A DNA stretch of 64,000 nucleotides from an uncultured Polaribacter sp. (GTDB lineage Bacteria > Bacteroidota > Bacteroidia > Flavobacteriales > Flavobacteriaceae): assembly GCF_947501385.1 (NCBI RefSeq), contig NZ_CANMVP010000010.1, positions 1 to 64,000 of the forward strand, written 5' to 3'. Below the pieces are notes generated by a model. That model was not told the DNA's origin, did no database searches, and worked only from the letters and a program-made list of their open reading frames with translations. The position numbers and the translations under genes are program-made. Every line of letters starts with the position of its first letter. Position 1 is the stretch's first letter. This document shows, piece after piece, positions 15,487 through 25,069 of this stretch.

Positions 15487-18400
15487 ATGAAAAAACTCTT
15501 TACACTACTTTTTTTATCTGCCACTTCCCTACTCTTTTCTCAAGAATTCTCTATGGATTTGGTAAAAAACATGAAACCAAGAAATATTGGTCCTGGCGGA
15601 ATGTCTGGACGTGTAACCGCTATTGATGTTGTAGCATCTAACCCAGAAATAATGTACGTTGGTACCGCTTCTGGTGGCATTTGGAAATCTACTTCTGGCG
15701 GTATCAAATGGGCACCAATTTTCGAAAAAGAACTGACCGCGTCTATTGGAGCAGTTGCTATTCAACAATCGAACCCAAGTGTAATTTGGGCAGGTACTGG
15801 TGAGGGAAATCCTAGAAATAGTTTAAATGGTGGTTTTGGAATTTATAAATCTTTAGATGCTGGTAAAACCTGGAAAGCAATGGGTTTAGAAAAAACGCGC
15901 CATATTCATAGAGTCATTATAGACCCAACAAATCCCGATGTTGTGTATGTAGGTGCCATTGGTTCTCCTTGGGGAGCCCATAAAGAACGTGGCGTTTATA
16001 AAACTGCTGATGGTGGAAAAACTTGGAAACAAATTTTATTCACAAATATAAAATCTGGAACAGCAGATTTAATTATGGATCCAAAAAATCCAAATAAAAT
16101 TATTGCTGCCATGTGGGAACACAAACGCGATCCTTGGTTTTTTAATTCTGGTGGTGAAGGAAGTGGATTGTACATTACACATGATGGTGGCGACAATTGG
16201 AAACAAATAACAGAAAAAGAAGGGTTTCCAAAAGGAAACTTAGGTAGAATTGGTGTTGCCATTGCCCCAAGTAATCCTAATGTAATTTATGCATTGGTAG
16301 AAGCAAAGAAAAATGCTTTATACAAAAGTGAAGACGGTGGTTTTAAGTGGAAAAAAATTAATGACAAACCTGGTATTGGAAACCGTCCGTTTTATTATTC
16401 AGAAATCTATGTAGATCCTCAAAATGAAAACAGATTGTATACTGTTTTCACCTATATCAATGTATCTGAAGATGGTGGTAAAAATTTTAAACAATTAATG
16501 CCTGCTTATGGTGTTGACAATGGCGTGCACCCAGATCATCATGCTTGGTGGATTCATCCTACCAACGGGAAATTTATGATTGATGGAAATGATGGTGGAT
16601 TAAACATTACAAAAGATGGTGGTAAATCTTGGCGTTTTATAGGAAATATTCCTGTTGCGCAGTTTTATCATATCAATGTAGACAATGAATTTCCGTACAA
16701 TGTATATGGAGGAATGCAAGACAATGGTTCTTGGAGAGGACCAGCCTATGTTTGGAAATCTCAAGGAATTCGAAACTCTTATTGGCAAGAAATTAGTTTT
16801 GGTGATGGTTTTGACGTGGTTCCAGACAAAGACAATTCAAGATACGGGTGGTCTATGAGTCAGCAAGGTTCTGTGGTAAGATATGACCATATTACAGGCA
16901 ATAATTATTCAGTAAAACCAACACATCAAGATGCCACTGTAAAATTACGTTTTAATTGGAATGCAGCTATTCATATAGATCCTTTTGATAATTCGACTTT
17001 ATACTTCGGAAGTCAATTTGTACATAAATCAACAGACAAAGGATTGACTTGGACGGTTATTTCGCCAGATTTATCAACAAACAATCCAGAAAAATTAAAA
17101 CAATCAGAAAGTGGCGGCTTAACAATGGATGCAACGGGTGCAGAAAACCATTGTACCATTTTAGTAATCGAACCAACTGTTTTAGAAAAAGACGTTTTAT
17201 GGGCTGCTACAGATGATGGCCAAGTGTACATCACAAAAAATGGCGGAGAAACTTGGACAAATGTTGCAAAAAACATCAAAGGTTTGCCAGAATACTCTTG
17301 GATTACACAGATAAAAGCATCCAATAAAAATAAAGGTGAAGCGTTATTAGTTGCAAATGATTACAGGCGTTTTAATTATACACCTTATGCTTACAGAACC
17401 AAAAACTACGGAAAAACGTGGGAGCGCATTGTAGACGAAAATGATGTGCAAAGTTATGCGTTGTGTATTATTGAAGATCCAGAAAATAAAAACCTATTGT
17501 TTTTAGGCACTGATGATGGTTTATACATCTCTATGAACGCAGGAAACAAATGGACAAAGTGGACAAACGGTTTCCCAACAGTTCCTGTTAAAGATTTAGT
17601 AATTCATCCTAGAGAACATGATTTGGTTATTGGAACCTTTGGGCGAGCTGCTTGGGTTTTAGATGACATTCGCCCTTTAAGAGCCATGGCAAATGGAAAA
17701 ACAACTCATCAGAAATTGGTGTTATTTACGCCTCCTACTGCTTACCAAGCTGCATCTCAACAACCAACTGGAAGTAGATTTGGTGCAGATGCATTGTATC
17801 AAGGAGAAAATAGAAATCGTGGTGCTCTTATTTCTTATTACATCAAGAAAAAAGATTCTTCAATAGCAAGGGACTTCAGTCCCTTGAAAAAAGAAAAAAA
17901 TATCAATGATAAAAAAACTCAAAAAGATTCTATTACACTAGAAATTTTTGATGGCACAAAACAAATTAGAACCTTAAAATTTAAAACTCCAAAAGAAAGT
18001 GGAATCCATAAAACAACTTGGTATTTAAGAGAAAGAGGAGTGCCTAGAGCTTCTAGAAAAATAAGCAAACCTAAAAGAGAACCAAGTGGAGTTACAGTAA
18101 AGCCAGGAACTTACAGATTAAGAATGACTTTTGGTGATGAAGTTTCAGAACAGGATATTAAGGTTGAGTATGACCCTAGATTACAACTATCTGAAACGGC
18201 AATCAATCAAAAATATGAAGCAAGCAAAGAATTAGAAAGCTACCAAGAAAAGATTGCAGCTATTGTAAAACAGTTGGTAGAAAGTAAAAATACCGCAACT
18301 TCTATAAAATCTGAATTGTCTAAAGAAAATAAGAAAACTTATAAAGAAGAAATAAAATCATCCACGGAAATTATTAAAAAAATTGATACTTTACTAGCGA

Positions 18401-18678
18401 AATACCTAGGTACGATTGATAAAAGACAGGGAATTACAAGAAATCCTGAAATTACCGTAAATCAGCGTTTTGGACTGGCAAGCAGGTATATTCGTTCTCG
18501 TTTTGGCTTACAAACTACTACAGAAACGGTCTTAATGAATCAATTTAAAGACGAATTTAAAAAAGTAGTTAGTGAAACAAATACATTTTTTAATACAGAT
18601 TGGTTAACTTACAAATCTGCAACAGAAAACATAAAGATTTCTCCTTTTAAAGATACTAAAATGTATTCTGTGCATTAA
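15487..18678 (+). CDS. exported VPS10/sortilin-like BNR (Asp-box) repeat protein
   Basis: 1063 residues with a signal peptide (LLFLSATSLLFSQ). About eleven Asp-box-like repeats can be read (KSLDAGKTWK, KTADGGKTWK, ITHDGGDNWK, KSEDGGFKWK, ITKDGGKSWR, KSTDKGLTWT, ITKNGGETWT and others) from residue 60 to 690, enough for one or two beta-propellers. A C-terminal part (about 800-1060) is predicted helical with many Lys/Glu. Databases call this large Bacteroidota family glycosyl hydrolase or WD40/YVTN/BNR protein; activity is unproven. A small palindrome is embedded in the coding sequence at 17867-17886. Other genes do not overlap it, and the DUF819 gene follows after 51 bp. Confidence 0.85.
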   Translation: MKKLFTLLFLSATSLLFSQEFSMDLVKNMKPRNIGPGGMSGRVTAIDVVASNPEIMYVGTASGGIWKSTSGGIKWAPIFEKELTASIGAVAIQQSNPSVIWAGTGEGNPRNSLNGGFGIYKSLDAGKTWKAMGLEKTRHIHRVIIDPTNPDVVYVGAIGSPWGAHKERGVYKTADGGKTWKQILFTNIKSGTADLIMDPKNPNKIIAAMWEHKRDPWFFNSGGEGSGLYITHDGGDNWKQITEKEGFPKGNLGRIGVAIAPSNPNVIYALVEAKKNALYKSEDGGFKWKKINDKPGIGNRPFYYSEIYVDPQNENRLYTVFTYINVSEDGGKNFKQLMPAYGVDNGVHPDHHAWWIHPTNGKFMIDGNDGGLNITKDGGKSWRFIGNIPVAQFYHINVDNEFPYNVYGGMQDNGSWRGPAYVWKSQGIRNSYWQEISFGDGFDVVPDKDNSRYGWSMSQQGSVVRYDHITGNNYSVKPTHQDATVKLRFNWNAAIHIDPFDNSTLYFGSQFVHKSTDKGLTWTVISPDLSTNNPEKLKQSESGGLTMDATGAENHCTILVIEPTVLEKDVLWAATDDGQVYITKNGGETWTNVAKNIKGLPEYSWITQIKASNKNKGEALLVANDYRRFNYTPYAYRTKNYGKTWERIVDENDVQSYALCIIEDPENKNLLFLGTDDGLYISMNAGNKWTKWTNGFPTVPVKDLVIHPREHDLVIGTFGRAAWVLDDIRPLRAMANGKTTHQKLVLFTPPTAYQAASQQPTGSRFGADALYQGENRNRGALISYYIKKKDSSIARDFSPLKKEKNINDKKTQKDSITLEIFDGTKQIRTLKFKTPKESGIHKTTWYLRERGVPRASRKISKPKREPSGVTVKPGTYRLRMTFGDEVSEQDIKVEYDPRLQLSETAINQKYEASKELESYQEKIAAIVKQLVESKNTATSIKSELSKENKKTYKEEIKSSTEIIKKIDTLLAKYLGTIDKRQGITRNPEITVNQRFGLASRYIRSRFGLQTTTETVLMNQFKDEFKKVVSETNTFFNTDWLTYKSATENIKISPFKDTKMYSVH
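17867..17886. repeat. palindrome inside the BNR-protein gene
   Basis: Arms CAAGGGAC and GTCCCTTG flank a 4-nt loop and encode ARDFSPLK within a low-complexity linker. The sequence resembles intergenic flavobacterial palindromes such as that at 15357-15402, so a mobile repeat may have inserted in frame. Confidence 0.6.
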
Positions 18679-18729
18679 AATAATTTAAGATTGCTCTAAA
18701 TACTTGTTTCACTAAAAGTTAAATGTAAT

Positions 18730-20034
18730 ATGCAACCAATAATTACAAATGATGCCATCGTTTTTGGTATTTTAATGCTATCTCTAGGATTCGTTTTTTA
18801 TACAGAAAATTTAAAAACTGGATTTTGGCCGAAATTTTATAAAATAGTACCAGGTTTATTTATGGCGTATTTTGTTCCTGCAATTTTTACAACTGTAGGA
18901 ATTATTTCTCCAGAATGGGAAACCCTAGATATAACTGGAGAAACCGTTAAAAACACTTCGCAATTGTATTATGTTGCCAGTCGTTTTTTACTGCCAGCAG
19001 CTTTGGTTTTAATGACATTAAGTATCGATCTAAAAGCTATTTTTAACTTAGGTTCTAAAGCATTAATTATGTTTTTCACAGGAACTGTAGGTATTATCAT
19101 TGGTGGGCCATTGGCCATTTTATTAATTGCTATTTTTTCTCCAGAAACTGTTGGAGGTGCAGATTTTAATGCGGTTTGGAGAGGACTTTCTACCTTAGCA
19201 GGAAGTTGGATTGGCGGTGGAGCAAACCAAACTGCTATGTTAGAAATTTACAAATACAATCCTGCAAAATATGGCGGAATGGTGATTGTAGATATTGTTG
19301 TGGCCAATGTTTGGATGGCGATTTTGTTGATTGGAATTGGTAAAAAAGATAAAATTAACAAATGGCTAAAGGCAGATACCTCTGCTATTGAAGAACTCAA
19401 AGAAAAAGTGATTCATTTTACTCAAAAAGTAAAGAAAAACCCTACGCTAACCGATTTTATGATCATGCTAGCCATTGCATTTGGAACGGTTGGTTTTGGG
19501 CATTTTTCAGCAAAATATTTAAGTGGTTTTTTTACAGAATTTGTAACAGCTATCAATTCACAAACTTGGCGAAATGTTTTTTCTTTCCTAGGTTCAAGTT
19601 TTTTCTGGCTCATTAGTATTTCTACAATTGTTGCCATAATTTTATCTTATACAAAAGCAAAAAATTACGAAGGTGCTGGCGCAAGTAAAATAGGAAGTAT
19701 TTTTATCTATATTTTAGTGGCAACCATTGGTATGAAAATGGATTTAAATCAGGCATTTGAAAATCCTGGTTTAATTGCTATTGGTTTTGTTTGGATGACC
19801 ATACATGCCGCTTTGTTAATTATTGTGGCTAAAATAATAAGAGCACCGTATTTCTTTTTGGCAGTGGGTAGCCAAGCAAATGTGGGTGGTGCTGCGTCTG
19901 CGCCTATTGTTGCACAAGCTTTTCACCCTTCTTTAGCTACTGTTGGTGTTTTATTAGCTGTTTTTGGATATGCCATTGGAACTGTTGGTGCAATTTTGTG
20001 TACAATTTTAATGGAATTAGCATCAACCATCTAA
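18730..20034 (+). CDS. DUF819 family membrane protein
   Basis: 434 residues with about ten to twelve membrane helices. Two glycine-rich signatures typical of DUF819 (YjcL-like) are present, GGGANQTAMLEIYKY near residue 160 and VGSQANVGGAASAPIVAQAF near 385. The inverted-repeat appearance fits a secondary transporter of the bile-acid/CPA-like superfamily. The substrate is unknown. It lies between the BNR protein and a DUF4369 lipoprotein on the same strand, with gaps of 51 and 37 bp, so a shared transcript is possible. Confidence 0.85.
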   Translation: MQPIITNDAIVFGILMLSLGFVFYTENLKTGFWPKFYKIVPGLFMAYFVPAIFTTVGIISPEWETLDITGETVKNTSQLYYVASRFLLPAALVLMTLSIDLKAIFNLGSKALIMFFTGTVGIIIGGPLAILLIAIFSPETVGGADFNAVWRGLSTLAGSWIGGGANQTAMLEIYKYNPAKYGGMVIVDIVVANVWMAILLIGIGKKDKINKWLKADTSAIEELKEKVIHFTQKVKKNPTLTDFMIMLAIAFGTVGFGHFSAKYLSGFFTEFVTAINSQTWRNVFSFLGSSFFWLISISTIVAIILSYTKAKNYEGAGASKIGSIFIYILVATIGMKMDLNQAFENPGLIAIGFVWMTIHAALLIIVAKIIRAPYFFLAVGSQANVGGAASAPIVAQAFHPSLATVGVLLAVFGYAIGTVGAILCTILMELASTI

Positions 20035-20071
20035 AAAAATAAAGCATATTTGCAGACTAAATTTAGAAGAA

Positions 20072-20776
20072 ATGAAGAAAATTATTGCAGTTTTACTAGT
20101 ATCCATTTTAATCGTTGCATGCTCCTCTAAAAAAGATGGAAACATGATTGTAGAAGGAAATATTAAAGGGCTTAAAAAAGGAACTTTATATCTTCAAAAA
20201 ATGAATGATACTGCACTGGTTTCTGTAGATTCTGTAAAAGTTTTTGGAGATGGAAATTTTAAATTGACAGACAATGTAGATTCTCCTGTAATGTATTATG
20301 TAACTTTTGACGGAAATACTACCGACAAAAGAATTCTATTTTTTGGTAACAAAGGAACCATTACAATAAATAATCATATTGAGGCTTTTGGATTTAATCC
20401 AGAAATTATAGGTTCAGAAAATCAGTTGGTTTTTAATGATTTCTTAAAAATTAACAATCAATTTAAAAATCAACGTTTAGAATTTATCAAAAAAGAATTT
20501 GACGCTGCAAGATCTAAAGATATCGATTTAATGGAAAAAGTGAAAAAGGATTTTAACAGCATGATTAGAAGAAAGTATTTATACACAACTAATTTCGCCT
20601 TAAACAATAATGACTCAGAAGCGGCACCTTATATTGCTTTAACAGAATTGTACGATGCTAACATTACTTTGCTAGATACCATAAACAAGTCTTTGTCTCC
20701 AAAAGTAAAAGATTCTGATTATGGAAAACGTTTAGATAAATTTGTAAAAGGTTTAAAAGCGAAAGAAAATAAGTAA
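20072..20776 (+). CDS. DUF4369-containing lipoprotein
   Basis: 234 residues with lipoprotein signal IVACSSKK (Cys17). The N-terminal DUF4369 region reads VEGNIKGLKKGTLYLQK and SVDSVKV, a beta-rich module that often precedes a thioredoxin domain in Bacteroidota. Here no CxxC or thioredoxin domain follows; the rest (about 110-234) is helical. It is probably a periplasm-facing envelope protein of unknown role. A downstream 51-codon frame is the next candidate gene. Confidence 0.75.
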   Translation: MKKIIAVLLVSILIVACSSKKDGNMIVEGNIKGLKKGTLYLQKMNDTALVSVDSVKVFGDGNFKLTDNVDSPVMYYVTFDGNTTDKRILFFGNKGTITINNHIEAFGFNPEIIGSENQLVFNDFLKINNQFKNQRLEFIKKEFDAARSKDIDLMEKVKKDFNSMIRRKYLYTTNFALNNNDSEAAPYIALTELYDANITLLDTINKSLSPKVKDSDYGKRLDKFVKGLKAKENK

Positions 20777-20820
20777 TTTTACAATAGTATTTTTTTTACC
20801 AATTGATAAAAAATTAATTT

Positions 20821-20976
20821 ATGAAATATTTATCTCCAGAAATAGAAGCATTTTATAAAAAATTTGAAGTCACAAAGTCTCTAGCTAGAACAAATGTCTC
20901 TTGTGGTATTTTTCAGGATTGTGATTACAATGAAGAAAGACCTCAGTTGTATCAAAAAAATAAGCTGAAACCTTAA
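20821..20976 (+). CDS. small hypothetical ORF (51 aa)
   Basis: The frame begins MKYLSPEIEAFYKKFE and ends one base before the convergent DUF4442 gene. It has two Cys and many charged residues but no signal or recognised motif. Position and a plausible A/T-rich leader support it weakly. It might also be a remnant of a larger gene. Confidence 0.3.
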   Translation: MKYLSPEIEAFYKKFEVTKSLARTNVSCGIFQDCDYNEERPQLYQKNKLKP

Positions 20977-20977
20977 A

Positions 20978-21439
20978 CTATAGGTAAGGTTTCACTTTCA
21001 GACTCCACTCAAAACTAAATTTAGAAACCACTACGCCGTCTTCATTGATTCCTTCGGAAGTTAAAATAATAACTTGCCCTTTATTGGTTTGTTTTGATTT
21101 TTTGATGGCTTCATCAATCTTTGTACCACCAGCACACGTAAACAAAATCTTACCCGTCGCTTTTTTAAAAAAGTTTGCTTCTTGATGTGTTACTAACATC
21201 GAAACTTTTTCTTTAGATTTTTCTATAGCTTGCATCACCAAAATGCCTGTACTCATTTCTGCGGCCATCCCTTGCGCAGCCCAGAACATACTTTTAAATG
21301 GGTTTTGATTCATCCATTTATGCGCAATTTTAACAGTTGCTTCTTCATCAGAAAGTGTTTTCACCCTTACTCCACCTAAATATGCCAAAGGTAATTTTAG
21401 CATCATAAACATATTCACTTTCTTGGGTGTAATCTTCAT
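20978..21439 (-). CDS. DUF4442 (hotdog-fold) protein
   Basis: The start MKITPKKVNM at 21439 is preferred to an in-frame ATG 21 bp upstream. 153 residues. The region HKWMNQNPFKSMFWAAQGMAAEMSTG matches the DUF4442/thioesterase-like hotdog fold, where the central helix carries the Ala-Gly-rich stretch. Members are presumed acyl-CoA thioesterase relatives; the catalytic residue and substrate are not assigned. It is cytoplasmic, with no signal peptide. Confidence 0.8.
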   Translation of the reverse strand: MKITPKKVNMFMMLKLPLAYLGGVRVKTLSDEEATVKIAHKWMNQNPFKSMFWAAQGMAAEMSTGILVMQAIEKSKEKVSMLVTHQEANFFKKATGKILFTCAGGTKIDEAIKKSKQTNKGQVIILTSEGINEDGVVVSKFSFEWSLKVKPYL

Positions 21440-21521
21440 ACCTATTGAATTTACTGGCAATTTAAGACATTTAATCGAATTACTACAGGGTCTTAAAATG
21501 TTAAATAAATGTTAATTATAG

Positions 21522-21562
21522 TACTATGTATTGCATAATACCTTTTTAAGGATATATATTTG
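21522..21562 (+). promoter_or_regulatory. promoter with overlapping inverted repeat, probable PadR operator
   Basis: TATATTTG at 21555-21562 is a perfect -7 box, with TTG at 21531-21533 as a weak -33. An inverted repeat TACTATG-N5-CATAATA (21522-21528, 21534-21540; one mismatch) covers the -33 region, similar to the ATG...CAT dyads of PadR regulators. The PadR gene lies in the operon this promoter would drive, so autoregulation is likely. Confidence 0.55.
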
Positions 21563-21592
21563 CATAAGAAAGTATTATACACTTTAAAAATT

Positions 21593-22024
21593 ATGAAGCA
21601 AAATAACGAAAACACCAACGCTTTTTTAATACATATTTCTGCTTTTGCAGGTTTTATATTTCCATTTGGTCATATCATTACACCACTTATTGCATGGCAA
21701 ACTTTAAAAGAAAGAAGTTCTTTTTTAGATGAACAAGGTAAAGAAGCAGTCAATTTTAATATCAGTTACACCCTATATTCTTTTATTCTAACGCTAACTT
21801 TTATTCCGTTTGCAATTGGTTCCTTTTTTAACAACATCAATAATTTCGACAATTTTAATATGAATTTCGATTTCAACAATAATAATTTTTTAGGTCTTAT
21901 TGGTTTTGGTTCTGCTGCAGGAATTATTTATTTAGTCGGGATTGCTTTGGTAATTATAGCTGCTATAAAAGCAAAAGAAGGCGAAAATTACAAATACCCA
22001 TTTACCATAAAATTTATAAAATAA
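21593..22024 (+). CDS. DUF4870 membrane protein
   Basis: The ATG at 21593 is chosen over a TTG at 21560 that overlaps the promoter box. 143 residues with three to four hydrophobic segments (SAFAGFIFPFGHIITPLIAW, then LYSFILTLTFIPFAIGSF, and a C-terminal pair) and the DUF4870 signature DEQGKEAVNFNISY. Flavobacterial DUF4870 genes commonly lie next to PadR and PspC genes, as here. Function unknown; a role in membrane stress homeostasis is inferred from context. Confidence 0.8.
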   Translation: MKQNNENTNAFLIHISAFAGFIFPFGHIITPLIAWQTLKERSSFLDEQGKEAVNFNISYTLYSFILTLTFIPFAIGSFFNNINNFDNFNMNFDFNNNNFLGLIGFGSAAGIIYLVGIALVIIAAIKAKEGENYKYPFTIKFIK

Positions 22025-22161
22025 TCCTCCCCTAACCTCTCCAAAAGAGAGGGATGAATTGAAAACAAAAAAATAAAAATGATTTTATTTAACAAGATAA
22101 TGTTCACAAAACAACTTCTTTCCTTTTGGAAAGCTAGGATGAGCTATTTAAAAAACAATAC

Positions 22162-22506
22162 ATGAAGATAGAAAACACAAAAGCACAAATGAGAAAAGGT
22201 GTTTTAGAGTACTGTATCTTATCCATCTTAAAAAATGGTGATGCATATACTTCTGAGATTCTTTCCACACTAAAAAGTGCAGAAATGATTGTGGTTGAAG
22301 GAACCATTTATCCGTTATTAACACGCATAAAAAACGCTGGCTTATTAACCTATAGATGGGAAGAATCAACCTCAGGACCCCCAAGAAAATATTACGTTTT
22401 AACCGAAAACGGAGGCATGTTTTTAAAAGAACTAGACAAAACATGGAGCAATTTAGTAAACGCAGTGAACCAAGTAATTAGCACAAAACCAACTTCTAAT
22501 GAATAA
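22162..22506 (+). CDS. PadR-family transcriptional regulator
   Basis: 114 residues with the PadR winged helix: RKGVLEYCILSIL, DAYTSEILSTL, VVEGTIYPLLTRIKNAGLL and RKYYVLTENGG. A short helix at the C-terminus serves for dimerisation. It should repress the DUF4870-PspC operon through the dyad at 21522-21540 and respond to an unknown membrane signal. The PspC gene starts 8 nt before its stop, so the two are translationally coupled. Confidence 0.88.
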   Translation: MKIENTKAQMRKGVLEYCILSILKNGDAYTSEILSTLKSAEMIVVEGTIYPLLTRIKNAGLLTYRWEESTSGPPRKYYVLTENGGMFLKELDKTWSNLVNAVNQVISTKPTSNE

Positions 22507-24175
22507 GACAATAAATATTAATTTAGGCGGATTTTTCTTTCATATAGACGAAATTGCCTATCAGAAACTAAAAAGATACCTAGAATCTATCTCAAGATCT
22601 TTAAGTGAAGATTCTCAAGGCAAAAACGAAATTATTGCAGATATAGAGGCACGTATTAGTGAGCTTTTATCTGAAAAAATTACAGATGCTAGGCAAGTTG
22701 TCAATGAAAGCGACATAGAAGATATTATTGTTATCATGGGGCAGCCAGAAGATTATGCAGAAGCAGAAGAAGCTTATTCTGATTCTAATTACTCTTACCA
22801 AAGAAATAATGCTTCAGGGAAAAAATTATTTAGAGATGGTGACGACAAATTTATAGGTGGTGTTGCTTCTGGTATTGCACATTATTTTGATATAGATACT
22901 ATTTGGGTACGTTTGGGTTTATTAGCTTTATTTTTTGGAGCTGGTTTTGGAATTCTTTTATACATCATTCTATGGATTTTGTTGCCAGAAGCTAAAACAA
23001 CAGCAGAAAAATTGCAAATGGAAGGTGAGCCCGTAAACATAGATAATATAGAGAAAAAGATTCGTGAAGAGTTTACCAATGTTTCAGAAAATGTTAGAAA
23101 TGCAGCAAATCAAGCCTCTATAAAGTTAAAAGACGGTGCCAATGAGTTTTCAGAAAAAATGAGTCAGACTTTTTCAGCAAAGACAAGAAAAAATAACGGT
23201 TTGCAAGATTTTCTAAATGCTATTGGTAACATATTTGTAGTTTTCTTTAAAGTAATAGGAAAATTTATAGGAGTTATTTTAGTATTTGTTGCTGCCGCTG
23301 TTATTTTATCTCTAATTATTGGAGGGTTTTCTGTAGGAAGTTTAGAGTTTTTAAATATTGATGGAAGTTTTGTGAACTATCCACACTTCTTCTATGATGC
23401 CACTTTTCCGAAATGGTTATTAACGGTATTCCTTTTTATTTTAGTGGGCATTCCTTTTTTAATTTTATTTGTTTTAGGGCTTCGAATTTTATCAAGCAAC
23501 ATAAAACAGTTTAGTAGAACTACCTCATTAACATTATTAGGAATCTGGTTAATTGCTTTATTAGCAATCATTTTTACAGGAATCGAATTCGGAACCACAC
23601 ATGCCAATTATGGTAAATATGTTGAGAAAACTAATTTGAATTTAGCCAAGAATGATACACTTGTTCTAAAAATGCAAAATGATGATACGCTTTATTATCA
23701 GCATAATTTAAGAAGAAGTTCTAGAAAATACGAAGTTGAGATTGACGATCAATTAATGGTCTATACAAATGATATTCGCGTAGATGTAAAGAAAAGCAAT
23801 TCTAGCAATGCCTATGTGGTAATTCAAAAAGAATCCTATGGAAGAAGCAGGGTAAGAGCAAATAAAAATGCCGAAAAAATTCTTTATAAATACAATCTTA
23901 CAGGAAACGAGTTGACCTTAAATTCTTACTTTCTTACCGAAATAAGGAATATTTATAAAGATGAAGATATTGAGATTACAATTTTTTTACCAGAATCTAC
24001 CGTTATTTATTTTGACAATACTGTAAAGAATTTCTTAAACGATGTTAAAAATGAAGCTGATATTTATGATAAAGACATGGCAACACATCATTTTATAATG
24101 ACAGATAATGTTTTAAAATGTACAGATTGTGTTGAAGAAATTGAAGAAGAAATCATCGAAGAGGAAACCATTTAA
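22499..24175 (+). CDS. PspC-domain membrane protein
   Basis: 558 residues. An N-terminal soluble part (ESISRSLSEDSQGKNEIIAD) is followed by the PspC domain at about 105-165 (KLFRDGDDKFIGGVASGIAHYF then a membrane helix), three further hydrophobic segments between about 240 and 365, and a soluble C-terminal region ending in an acidic tail (EEIEEEIIEEE). PspC links membrane stress sensing to the phage-shock response in proteobacteria; Bacteroidota versions are longer and lack PspA beside them. It overlaps padR by 8 nt and is followed by a DUF2807 lipoprotein gene. Confidence 0.87.
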   Translation: MNKTININLGGFFFHIDEIAYQKLKRYLESISRSLSEDSQGKNEIIADIEARISELLSEKITDARQVVNESDIEDIIVIMGQPEDYAEAEEAYSDSNYSYQRNNASGKKLFRDGDDKFIGGVASGIAHYFDIDTIWVRLGLLALFFGAGFGILLYIILWILLPEAKTTAEKLQMEGEPVNIDNIEKKIREEFTNVSENVRNAANQASIKLKDGANEFSEKMSQTFSAKTRKNNGLQDFLNAIGNIFVVFFKVIGKFIGVILVFVAAAVILSLIIGGFSVGSLEFLNIDGSFVNYPHFFYDATFPKWLLTVFLFILVGIPFLILFVLGLRILSSNIKQFSRTTSLTLLGIWLIALLAIIFTGIEFGTTHANYGKYVEKTNLNLAKNDTLVLKMQNDDTLYYQHNLRRSSRKYEVEIDDQLMVYTNDIRVDVKKSNSSNAYVVIQKESYGRSRVRANKNAEKILYKYNLTGNELTLNSYFLTEIRNIYKDEDIEITIFLPESTVIYFDNTVKNFLNDVKNEADIYDKDMATHHFIMTDNVLKCTDCVEEIEEEIIEEETI

Positions 24176-24270
24176 TACAATTCAACTAAAAAAATCAACA
24201 ACTGAGCAACTAAAATTAGATTGTCTGCGTCTATTAAAAGAAATTTACCATCTAATTTAAAACCAATCGT

Positions 24271-24996
24271 ATGAAAAAATCAATCAACCAATTTTTTACA
24301 GTCCTTTTTATAGCGAGCATTTTTACCTCTTGTGGCGTAGATATGTTAAACCGAGTAAATGGCAATAGAAATGTTGTTGTAAAAGAACGCAAACCCCAAG
24401 ACCGTTTTTCTGGAATAAAAGTAAGTACAGGAATCGACTTATACATTAGTCAAGGCAATAAAAATACCATTACTGTAGAAGCTGACGAAAATTTACACGA
24501 CATTATTATTACAGAAGTAAAAGACGGAGTTTTAAAAATATATTCAGACAAAAATATCTGGCAAGCCAAAGCTAGAAAAGTGTATGTTACCTTAGAAAAT
24601 CTAGACCTTTTAAGAGCCACAAGCGGAAGCGATGTTTATAGTGAAACTACTATTAAAACAGCAGCAATTTCTATTACTGCAACAAGTGGTGCAGATATTA
24701 GAATTGAAGTAGATGCTGAAAGTGTAGAAACAAATGCTACTAGCGGATCTGACATAAAAATTTCTGGAACTTCAATTAATCATGCTTCTAGTGCTACTAG
24801 CGGAAGTTCTATTGATGCGTATAACTTAAAAAGCAATAATGTAATTGTGAATGCAAGCAGTGGCGCAGACATCAATATCTATGCATCTCAAAAGATTGAA
24901 GCAAAAGCTTCAAGTGGTGGTGATGTTGATTTTAAAGGAAATCCTGCGAAAGTAACTAAGAAATCTTCTTCTGGCGGAAGCGTTTCTAAAAAATAA
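24271..24996 (+). CDS. head-GIN (DUF2807) lipoprotein
   Basis: 241 residues with lipoprotein signal TSCGVD (Cys17). The body is a series of short Ser/Gly/Ala-rich beta repeats (ATSGSDV, ATSGADI, ATSGSDI, ATSGSSI, ASSGADI, ASSGGDV), the parallel-beta architecture of DUF2807. The family is usual next to PspC genes in Bacteroidota. Its role at the outer membrane is unknown. A hairpin lies between it and the next gene. Confidence 0.85.
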   Translation: MKKSINQFFTVLFIASIFTSCGVDMLNRVNGNRNVVVKERKPQDRFSGIKVSTGIDLYISQGNKNTITVEADENLHDIIITEVKDGVLKIYSDKNIWQAKARKVYVTLENLDLLRATSGSDVYSETTIKTAAISITATSGADIRIEVDAESVETNATSGSDIKISGTSINHASSATSGSSIDAYNLKSNNVIVNASSGADINIYASQKIEAKASSGGDVDFKGNPAKVTKKSSSGGSVSKK

Positions 24997-25022
24997 AAAA
25001 TTATCAATCAACCAAAATTGAT

Positions 25023-25052
25023 TTCTTCAGGTTTTTAAAAGAACCTGAAGAA
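25023..25052 (+). other. 11-bp perfect hairpin between operon genes
   Basis: TTCTTCAGGTT pairs with AACCTGAAGAA across an 8-nt loop. There is no downstream T run, so it is more likely an mRNA stabiliser or partial attenuator than a terminator. Confidence 0.5.
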
Positions 25053-25069
25053 TTCTTAAAAAACCAACC

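Noticed and set aside
22079..22165. 28-codon frame whose stop overlaps the padR start as ATGA
   Set aside because: Very short, no recognisable motif, and composition like non-coding DNA nearby; coupling to padR is possible but I cannot support a gene.
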